DNA from: JALHST01 sp038316335
GTDB lineage: Bacteria > Bacteroidota > Bacteroidia > Flavobacteriales > Flavobacteriaceae
Direction of reading: 5' to 3'
NCBI GenBank assembly: GCA_038316335.1
Contig: JBBQAM010000070.1
Location: forward strand, 1 to 16,559
DNA: 16,559 bases
Part shown: piece after piece, positions 1 through 6,615 of the stretch
Layout: every line of letters begins with the position of its first letter
How positions within the stretch are numbered: position 1 is the stretch's first letter
The notes under the pieces: model-generated
The model's database searches: none
Told to the model about the DNA's origin: nothing
The model's input: the letters and a program-made list of their open reading frames with translations, nothing else
Position numbers and translations under genes: made by a program

Positions 1-197
1 TAGGTGCTCTAATTTGTCGGGATTGGTGAATTCTCCCTGCTTAACTTAAGGTTTTGAACTTTTATATTTAAAACGGATGCTACAAATTGCCTTTTAATTC
101 GGTTCATGATATCGCACTATAGTAAACTATCTGCTTTAAAACGAATGTATCATAGTATACGACATATAGTTCTTTTTCCAATTCAGATGGGTGTTTG

Positions 198-299
198 ATG
201 GCAGGGGACGATAATGCTGGCCTGATTTTTGTGGCTATCTTTTACTCAATTTATATTGGCCTGATGGGTAGTCATTACTATGCTGAAAGGTGCGACTGA
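198..299 (+). CDS. possible 33-residue membrane peptide
   Basis: A short frame opens with ATG at 198 and stops with TGA at 297-299. The peptide begins MAGDDNAG, has a hydrophobic stretch of about 14 residues (LIFVAIFYSIYIGL), and ends in a Cys-Asp tail, so it could be a single-pass small membrane protein. Its stop codon overlaps an ATG at 299 in another frame. I do not recognise it. The local sequence is more GC-rich than the bases before it, which is weak support for coding. No promoter or ribosome site is evident. It may equally be a chance frame or the tail of a decayed gene. Confidence 0.18.
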   Translation: MAGDDNAGLIFVAIFYSIYIGLMGSHYYAERCD

Positions 300-564
300 T
301 GTCCAAAAAAAAAATCAAATCAAAATGCCTAATAAAATACGATCCCTATTTCAACGATTACCCGAATATTCGCTTTCCGAAGTGGATCCGCTCTTCGAGA
401 CTGCCATATGTGATTTACCAAAGGAAATACAGGTGGCCTATTGCAAACGGGTTATTGACGCAGCCTTATTTGAAATACAGCACAATGCTTGTCAAGAAAA
501 GGAAAAGGCCTTAAAGAAATTGATACGTACGGCTAAAAGGGAGATTAAAATTCTTACGTGCTAA
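280..564 (+). CDS. small hypothetical protein
   Basis: This frame encodes 94 residues from ATG 280, or 79 residues from ATG 325 (MPNKIRSLFQ). The second start is attractive because it follows an A-rich leader, as is usual in Bacteroidota, and avoids translating a run of ten A (305-314). The protein looks soluble: an acidic middle part (SEVDPLFETAICDLPKE) is followed by helix-forming sequence and a strongly basic end (KEKALKKLIRTAKREIKI). No domain is recognised. A competing frame (ATG 299 to 514) gives a Tyr/Arg/Lys-rich peptide that looks less like a real protein. The gene converges on the TonB receptor gene with about 48 nt between them. That this frame is the coding one is inferred from composition only. 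Confidence 0.4.
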   Translation: MLKGATDVQKKNQIKMPNKIRSLFQRLPEYSLSEVDPLFETAICDLPKEIQVAYCKRVIDAALFEIQHNACQEKEKALKKLIRTAKREIKILTC

Positions 565-612
565 GCGTTTAAAAGTATGCCGCGCTAACGTCCCCGCCGT
601 TATTATGGTTTT

Positions 613-3252
613 TCAAATCGTTAAATCAACTCCGAGTATAATCTGTCTGAACCCACCTGGGAAAACCCCTGAAGTAGCACGATTCAATCGTGAGGCCCTA
701 TAAATTGAATTGGTAATGTTTTTTCCATTTATAAAGGCTTTAACATGTATTTCATTACGCAAATCAAAATTATAATTTATAAAGGCATCCATTGTAAAAT
801 ATGCTGGAAGTTTGCCAAGGGCTCCATCGGCAGACTCACTGTTGAAATTATTGAACTCGGTGAATTGCCCTCCCACATATTGCCCACTTAACCCAACCGC
901 CAATCTTTTCCAATCATAATTAATCCCTGCATTTAAATTGATTCTAGGTGTATAGGGCGATTCCGCATTTTTTATGCCGTCTTTACCGAGCGTTATCACA
1001 CTTTTTGTAATATTCTGAAAATTAGATGGGTCTATGATCTTGTCGGTCAAAAGGGCTTCCCCGCCTAAACCGTCTGAAACATATATTTCATACGCATCCC
1101 TGTTCGTATTTACCTTATTTAAGTATTCACTTTGTGCCGATGAACCAAAAATGACTTGTGAAAAGAGGTCTTTATCATATACTTTCCCTGCCAAAACCTT
1201 CGATTTCATAATATTCACGTTCGCAAAAAGTCGCAGTTGGTGTTGATTGCCATTTAGTAGTGCCACATCGCCGGCCAATTCCAAACCCTGCACGTTGATT
1301 TTTCCCAATTCCTGAAAGACTTCGTTTTCACCGGCGGCATAAAAATTTCGGCTGGTGTTATTAAAATAAGTTATTTGACCATCTAAGCGATTGTCGAACA
1401 AACTGCCCCTCCATCCGATCTCCCGGTTCCAGCCCAGTTCGGGATCTATATTGATGCTTTGACCTGCGAGTGGTATGTTGACCACGCCATTTTGCTCGAC
1501 CAAAAATCCGAAGACCTTCGAAGGGGCGATCATACCTTCATAGATGCTGCCAAATACCTCCCCGTGTCTAAGTTCGTAATCGATTGTTATACCCGGCAAT
1601 ACCTGTGTATAAACGTTCGGTTCCTTGCCTTCCTTTGTGCTCTTGATATTTGGATTCTGTGCAAGTGCGATTAAATTTTGTCGGTACATATCAACATGTT
1701 CAAAACGGAGGATGGGTGTAATGCCCCATTTTCCAGCATTAAATTCGTTTCGTATATAGCCATTGATCGACCACATACTGTACCACAGATCAGTGGCAGT
1801 CCGGCCATTTCGTGCCCAACGACTGCTATCTGCCACAATAAACCGGTCTTTAAAGGTTTCATGGTGTAGGTTAATACTCGCTTCTAAATTCTGCTCCTCT
1901 CCAAAAGCGGTCCATTGGTTGTTCATTGTTTCCTTTACACCCGATACGGTATAGATCCAACGGCTGTCGGAAGTACTTTCCCTGCCGTTATTTATCCTGC
2001 CGACAATGAGATAGTCATCCTCCCCAAAAGTTTTTCCGTTTAAATAGCTATAGCGGTCATTATAAATTTCATCCCCTAGATAATTTTTGACCTCCGAAGC
2101 TTTGATCTTCGTAGTTATTTGTCGCCACCAATCCCGCTCGAAATCGCTTGCATATATTTTTGAGGTAAAACTCAAATTTTTTGTGGGCAACCATTTGTGG
2201 ATGATATCCACGCCATACCTACGCATGGTAAATTGGTCGGCATCCAACGGGTTTTGGGTAGGGTCTGTATCAAAGGTGAAGGGTGTTTGCGAACTCAGCG
2301 ATGCTTGATTGTCTTCGAATTGACCGCTCACTTTAAAATACAAGGATTGTTGCTCCGAAAGTTTGGCAAATACTTTTGCGTTCAAATTCAATACTTTGAC
2401 CGAAGAATTGTCGGTAAAGCCATCGAATTTTTTATAAACGCCTTCTACTAGTGCTCCCAGGTTGTTCCACGTACCGCCATAGGAAAGTAATCCGGTTTTA
2501 TAATTTCGCTGTCCCCCGATCAATTTTACCCGCATCTCGGGTTTTTGTGGCGGCAGGGCAGTGATAAAGTTGATGGCACCATACATATTATTTGGGCCAT
2601 ATCGGAGCATATCGGCACCTTTATACACTTCGATGGCCTTTAAACGGTCGCTAACAGGGTTGTAATAGGCTCCTGGGGCGATATAGGGTGCGGGTGCGGA
2701 GGGTGTGCCGTCTTCCATAAGCAACACTTTTTTGGAACGTCTACCCCAAGAACCCCTGATACTGATATTTGGCCGGTTAGACAATCCCATGTCCCCAACG
2801 ATGTTGACGCCAGGTACCGTGCGCAGCACCTCCTCGGTGCTCAAAGGATTTATATTCTTTAAGGCGATCGGACTGATGCGGAAGTTACTCCCCTTAAAAT
2901 CCGTTTTAAAGCTAGTCGGGGAGGCGCTTACGATAACTTCATCCAACGTCGTGTTGCTTAGGTGTAGCGGAATGCTACCTATATTGGGATCGGAGGGGCT
3001 TAACACCAGATTTTTTTCCTCATAACCAAGGTATTTAACGACTGCAGACAATTCACGATCTTTTATTATCAATGAAAAATCGCCTTTGTTGTTCGTGACC
3101 GCGCCTCCTCCCGAAGCCAAGATAATCTGGGCACCGATCAAAGGTTCCTTGCTTTCATCATCAATAATTTTACCGGATATCGTGACCTGGGCCAATAAAT
3201 GCGTTTGGATCAATAGGGCCATAAAAAATAAAACCTTGGTCATTTTTCCCAT
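613..3252 (-). CDS. FecA-like TonB-dependent outer-membrane receptor
   Basis: This outer-membrane importer is powered by TonB-ExbBD and last in a three-gene operon. The frame opens at 3297 (894 residues), but I prefer the ATG at 3252 (residue 16), which follows an A-rich leader and places the signal peptide (KVLFFMALLIQTHLLAQ) at the N-terminus; ATG 3243 is also possible. In 894-residue numbering: a carboxypeptidase-regulatory-like beta-sandwich (about 38-115, GKIIDDESKEPLIGAQI), a TonB-box-like LDEVIVSA (118-125), a plug (about 140-246) and a barrel to the end. The plug segment PNISIRG...RRSKKVLLMEDGTP followed by APAPY and RYGPNNMYGAINFIT closely resembles FecA-type ferric-citrate receptors. 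There is no STN signalling domain and no FecI/FecR gene nearby, so it is probably a transporter and not a signal transducer. Substrate is unknown; ferric chelate import is the family default. Confidence 0.9.
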   Translation of the reverse strand: MGKMTKVLFFMALLIQTHLLAQVTISGKIIDDESKEPLIGAQIILASGGGAVTNNKGDFSLIIKDRELSAVVKYLGYEEKNLVLSPSDPNIGSIPLHLSNTTLDEVIVSASPTSFKTDFKGSNFRISPIALKNINPLSTEEVLRTVPGVNIVGDMGLSNRPNISIRGSWGRRSKKVLLMEDGTPSAPAPYIAPGAYYNPVSDRLKAIEVYKGADMLRYGPNNMYGAINFITALPPQKPEMRVKLIGGQRNYKTGLLSYGGTWNNLGALVEGVYKKFDGFTDNSSVKVLNLNAKVFAKLSEQQSLYFKVSGQFEDNQASLSSQTPFTFDTDPTQNPLDADQFTMRRYGVDIIHKWLPTKNLSFTSKIYASDFERDWWRQITTKIKASEVKNYLGDEIYNDRYSYLNGKTFGEDDYLIVGRINNGRESTSDSRWIYTVSGVKETMNNQWTAFGEEQNLEASINLHHETFKDRFIVADSSRWARNGRTATDLWYSMWSINGYIRNEFNAGKWGITPILRFEHVDMYRQNLIALAQNPNIKSTKEGKEPNVYTQVLPGITIDYELRHGEVFGSIYEGMIAPSKVFGFLVEQNGVVNIPLAGQSINIDPELGWNREIGWRGSLFDNRLDGQITYFNNTSRNFYAAGENEVFQELGKINVQGLELAGDVALLNGNQHQLRLFANVNIMKSKVLAGKVYDKDLFSQVIFGSSAQSEYLNKVNTNRDAYEIYVSDGLGGEALLTDKIIDPSNFQNITKSVITLGKDGIKNAESPYTPRINLNAGINYDWKRLAVGLSGQYVGGQFTEFNNFNSESADGALGKLPAYFTMDAFINYNFDLRNEIHVKAFINGKNITNSIYRASRLNRATSGVFPGGFRQIILGVDLTI

Positions 3253-3330
3253 TTCAATTTTTTTTATGATTTCTACTCTATTTTTTAATTGCGGCATTGC
3301 CCAAATGTTGCCAGTGCTACTAACTTCCTT

Positions 3331-4872
3331 TCAATTTGCCCCGTCTAATTTTGCTTGATCGATCGTAAATTGGGCGACTTTCCTGCCTTGATCGGTACCG
3401 ACGGTGGCGTCAAACGTCCAGTGGATACCGCCATATACCCTAGAAATGGCAGCCTCTTCAGCCCAGCCACGTACTAAAGCGGCCTTTTCAGGAAAAATGT
3501 AGGCTAGTACTTCGGAGGCTGCAGCCGAGAAAACGCTGTGACCCGATGTATAGCTAGGAAAATTGGGAGTTCCCGCAATCGTTTTATACCCGGGGATTTG
3601 CTGAATGGGCCTAGGATAATGATAGTAATACTTGGCATCCCAGCAACTGATGCCAGAATCCATAATGGCCATATTCAAATAAGCCATTGTCCTAGCAGAT
3701 CGTAAGGGGTTCATTTTGCCTTCAACGATAAATTCATCTGCAAAACGGTTCCAATGTCCGGGTGGGGTATAAGTGCCCAATCCGTCTTGCCATAAATTGG
3801 CAATGCTCCTTTTTTCCTCGGTCATATTATCGGCGAAGTCCTTTAAAATGGCAACATCCGCTTTATAGGCCTCAGAATCGAGCTGCGGTGGAGGTATAGG
3901 TCGAACATCTTCGACATTGGCAACGTTCCACATCCTGACCTTTCCGAACAAAGGGGTAAGTCCGACGGGGCGTGTCGGCAGCTCCAGATTGTCCCATTGC
4001 CAGCCAAACCTGGCAAAGGCGGCAGCCTTTATAGAATCGGAAACGGCTTTTGGTGTTTGTGCTTTCTTCATCCCATCATTGGCCGCCCTGACCAATGCGA
4101 TCTCGGCGATCGCATCGCCTATGGTAGCCCCTGCCGAAATATCGCTAGGTACGTTTCCTCCGGATAATAAAAGACTTTCCAAATGCGCATCCTCCATTTT
4201 TTGAAGATATACTACCTCCAATGGAAACATGGCAGAAAGCACTCTTTTTGAAACACGGGCCACGACGGCACCATCGGAAGGGTAGGAGGGGATATCATTC
4301 GGTTCATATGCAAATGCTATGGAAGCATCCTGCTTATATGGTGCGGCCCTATTGTAAAGGTACTTGTAATGCCAGGCCGAAATCAACCCGTCGAATTGTG
4401 CCACCGAAAGATAGGCAAGTGCCCTACAGGCATACGGCGGATGAGCGAATGGAAAGGCGGGCGGACCACTCGGAGTACTTGGGTTGGGCAAGGTATAGGA
4501 ACCATCCTCATTTGGTCCGGGTATCAAATTGTATTTGGCGATCAGTTCAAGCGCAATTTCGTTCCATCGAACTACCGGATTGCTTGTCCAGTAGGTAATG
4601 GCCTCTTTTTGCGTGGCGTTGATCTGGCCGATGGCAACTTTTAGGTCCGAAAGCTCCGTCGTATAATTTGCGGATGAAATATCTTCCGGGGCGGAGATGG
4701 TAATGTCAGCGCCTTGATCGATCAAAACGGGTTTCCAATTGCCCCCATTTTCGTCAGCACTTGAAAATGAATAGTCCTTAAATTCCAAATAGGTGGGTAG
4801 GTCTTTTTCACATGAAACGAACCCTACTATACTACAAATAAAAAGGAGTGATATAAATCGTTTATTGTGCAT
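3331..4872 (-). CDS. surface lipoprotein of the vanadium haloperoxidase / PAP2 phosphatase superfamily
   Basis: 513 residues. The signal peptide ends in a lipobox (GFVSC, lipidated Cys21), so it is membrane anchored, probably at the outer membrane. The C-terminal half carries the full superfamily signature KX6RP-(19)-SGH-(31)-SRX5HX3D: Lys414, Arg421-Pro422, Ser443-Gly444-His445, Ser477-Arg478, His484 and Asp488. In this superfamily these residues bind vanadate (haloperoxidases) or phosphate (acid phosphatases), and His445 and His484 act in catalysis. The usual Pro of PSGH is Thr442. Residues about 148-255 are a degenerate copy of 392-499. The ATG lies 11 nt inside the upstream barrel gene, suggesting coupled translation, and the receptor gene follows closely. 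Haloperoxidase is favoured by size (about 500 residues, two bundles) and the PSYxSGHS context, but a phosphatase is not excluded. Confidence 0.88.
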   Translation of the reverse strand: MHNKRFISLLFICSIVGFVSCEKDLPTYLEFKDYSFSSADENGGNWKPVLIDQGADITISAPEDISSANYTTELSDLKVAIGQINATQKEAITYWTSNPVVRWNEIALELIAKYNLIPGPNEDGSYTLPNPSTPSGPPAFPFAHPPYACRALAYLSVAQFDGLISAWHYKYLYNRAAPYKQDASIAFAYEPNDIPSYPSDGAVVARVSKRVLSAMFPLEVVYLQKMEDAHLESLLLSGGNVPSDISAGATIGDAIAEIALVRAANDGMKKAQTPKAVSDSIKAAAFARFGWQWDNLELPTRPVGLTPLFGKVRMWNVANVEDVRPIPPPQLDSEAYKADVAILKDFADNMTEEKRSIANLWQDGLGTYTPPGHWNRFADEFIVEGKMNPLRSARTMAYLNMAIMDSGISCWDAKYYYHYPRPIQQIPGYKTIAGTPNFPSYTSGHSVFSAAASEVLAYIFPEKAALVRGWAEEAAISRVYGGIHWTFDATVGTDQGRKVAQFTIDQAKLDGAN

Positions 4873-5878
4873 CTTGTTCTTCGTTAGTTTTCTTAATAAA
4901 ATTAAATTGATAGGTCAATCCCAAGCCAGTATTACTGAGCTTTGCCGTATTCATACCATTTACCACCCTACTATGATATCCGACCACTCCCAGACCCTTA
5001 ATGGAGGGAAAGTAGTATTGCACTGAGACACCAATGCGATCATATTTGACCTTGTTAGTAGGTTGTGCTGCATTGTAGGCTCGAATATCGTCACCACTTG
5101 TTGATTTGAGTCCTGAATAATTCAGTTCAAATTTAAGGGTGTAGTTGAAGAACCAGGATCCGATGATCCCTTCAAAATTCAAGGCGTTCGGAACATCCAT
5201 AAGTGCGGTATAATAACTGCCGTTATTATAGTAATAGTCGCGCTCTGCCTCCGTATAGCCTCGCCAAAGGTGGGCGAGCATTCCTCGTACATAAATACCA
5301 TTATTCAGCTGGTATTTGGCAATCCCCCTCAAGGAGAATTCAGGGGCGCCAAAACCAAGGCTATACGGCATATAATCAGACAAATAGTTAGTGGCGGGTG
5401 TCGAATATCCGACAGTGGTAAATAAAGACAACGTTCCTTTTCCTAAAGGTCTTTCCATGGCTCTATATTTTAATGCGACCAGAAGATCCTGAAAACCTTT
5501 CGCCCCAGCAAATTTGCCCCCATTGGGTTCAGACGATTTTGTTTTAACGTACGGAAGACCAACATAGAGGTTGAGTTCATCTAAAATACCGATGGCCGCC
5601 ATCGGTACAATCGTATTGCGATGTACGGTCGCAATGGTTTGGTTTTTCCGTAGATAATCCCCTTCCCAGTAATGGTCGAATTGACCTACATCATACCCCA
5701 ATAGCACGCAGATGTTCTTGGAAGGCATCATCAAGGCATCGGTAGGGGTCTGTGCTTGCACGTTGCAGGCCATGAATAGGATAGAAAACAGTGTAATGCC
5801 CGGATAAAAGGCGCAGATCTTTTGCAGGATCGAATTATTACTTCTGTTCCTCGTATTAATTTTGAAGCATTCTGACAT
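4862..5878 (-). CDS. outer-membrane beta-barrel, MetA-pathway/transporter type
   Basis: 338 residues, first gene of the operon. A long basic N-region is followed by a hydrophobic signal (ITLFSILFMACNVQAQ) with likely cleavage after Ala42. The mature protein alternates short amphipathic strands and turns. Phrases such as ELNLYVGLPYVKT and GAKGFQDLLVALKYRA resemble the Phenol_MetA_deg family (COG4313), outer-membrane proteins often named 'transporter' and thought to pass small or hydrophobic molecules. The last strand-like segment (GLGLTYQFNF) is followed by an unusual polar tail of about 11 residues (IKKTNEEQDAQ), where most barrels end in an aromatic residue. That tail covers the start of the lipoprotein gene, so it may exist because of the gene overlap. 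Function is inferred from barrel type and operon partners. Confidence 0.75.
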   Translation of the reverse strand: MSECFKINTRNRSNNSILQKICAFYPGITLFSILFMACNVQAQTPTDALMMPSKNICVLLGYDVGQFDHYWEGDYLRKNQTIATVHRNTIVPMAAIGILDELNLYVGLPYVKTKSSEPNGGKFAGAKGFQDLLVALKYRAMERPLGKGTLSLFTTVGYSTPATNYLSDYMPYSLGFGAPEFSLRGIAKYQLNNGIYVRGMLAHLWRGYTEAERDYYYNNGSYYTALMDVPNALNFEGIIGSWFFNYTLKFELNYSGLKSTSGDDIRAYNAAQPTNKVKYDRIGVSVQYYFPSIKGLGVVGYHSRVVNGMNTAKLSNTGLGLTYQFNFIKKTNEEQDAQ

Positions 5879-6234
5879 AAGTAAATTGGTTTATGGTCGG
5901 ATTCTGTTGCAATTGGTCAATTGTTGGCTTTGAGCCCACACGAAATCTCATAATACCTAAAAATAGCATCGGCGCTCATGATTGCTAATTTTGATTAGTA
6001 TTAAAAACACTGCGAATATAGGCTTGGTTGCAAGGCATTGAGAACAACAAAAGATTAAGGAATATTAATAAAGAGTTAATAGAATAAAGAAAGATCTAAA
6101 AATCGATATTAAAAGTTTATTCATCTTCCATTCCATTTATTTAAAAAAACGCCCTTTTCTTTAAAAAAGCACGGTTCACTGTTTTATAAAATGATGGGTA
6201 TTATCGAAATTCGCAAAAACGTTAGAGGTCACCA

Positions 6235-6326
6235 CTGTTTTAAGGCGCATGGCTCGATCGGGAGCCTGTAACAGCTACTAGCAAATAGAAAAGGGTCAAA
6301 ATAGCCGATATACCCTACTTCTATTT
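6235..6326. other. candidate structured RNA or double-hairpin element
   Basis: Three helices can be drawn. CTGTT (6235-6239) pairs with AACAG (6270-6274) around an inner GGCTC/GAGCC hairpin (6251-6255 with 6262-6266, loop of six). Then AAATAGAA (6283-6290) pairs with TTCTATTT (6319-6326), enclosing AGGGT/ACCCT (6292-6296 with 6312-6316) across a small A/AC bulge, with a 15-base loop. The second hairpin has 13 pairs and runs into TTTT at 6324-6327. It lies before the candidate permease promoter. It could be a small RNA, a transcription-stopping element, or a folded DNA site. It matches no riboswitch class I know. Strand cannot be decided. Confidence 0.35.
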
Positions 6327-6412
6327 TCCGAATCCTGTAAAAAATTTGGACCTTTACTGTATATATATTTTACACATTTTAAATGCTTATCGAACGTATT
6401 TCGGCATAGTGT

Positions 6413-6440
6413 TTTGACATTCAAGTAGGTACTACTTTTG
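6413..6440 (+). promoter_or_regulatory. candidate Bacteroidota-type promoter for the permease gene
   Basis: TACTTTTG at 6433-6440 matches the -7 consensus TAnnTTTG exactly, and TTTG at 6413-6416 matches the -33 element. The gap between them is 16 bases, one fewer than the usual 17-23 for flavobacterial promoters. Transcription would begin near 6447, leaving a leader of about 170 bases before the ATG at 6616. Confidence 0.4.
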
Positions 6441-6615
6441 GCACAATAATTAGTATACGGTAGACGGATACTCCACTTGGGAAATCTCCAATGCGACTAA
6501 ATTCACACCATTTGCTTATTGATTTAGTTGAAACAAGCTGTAGGATTAAAAATCATATTTACGTAACGTTCAAATACCTTAAGATTAATCTTGTCATTCT
6601 ATTATCAGGTAGATC

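Larger units (their letters stand above)
5879..6615 (+). other. divergent intergenic region with hairpins and promoter-like sites
   Basis: This 737-base AT-rich spacer separates the minus-strand operon from the plus-strand permease gene and should hold both promoters. It contains two CAATTG palindromes two bases apart (5910-5923), a small inverted repeat (5985-5998), a nested hairpin region (6235-6326, listed separately) and a TTTG/TAnnTTTG pair (6413-6440, listed separately). No convincing reading frame or decayed gene was seen. I did not find an exact TAnnTTTG on the minus strand for the operon at 5878. Confidence 0.6.

Noticed and set aside
586..602. TAACG/CGTTA inverted repeat between the convergent genes, as a terminator
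   Set aside because: The stem has only five pairs and no T-tract follows on either strand.
4221..4598. 125-codon plus-strand frame inside the lipoprotein gene
   Set aside because: It is antisense to a gene with complete catalytic motifs and has a basic, His/Arg-heavy composition typical of shadow frames.
5986..5993. TAATTTTG as a plus-strand promoter element
   Set aside because: No TTG is found at the required distance upstream, and the site is over 600 bases from the next plus-strand gene.
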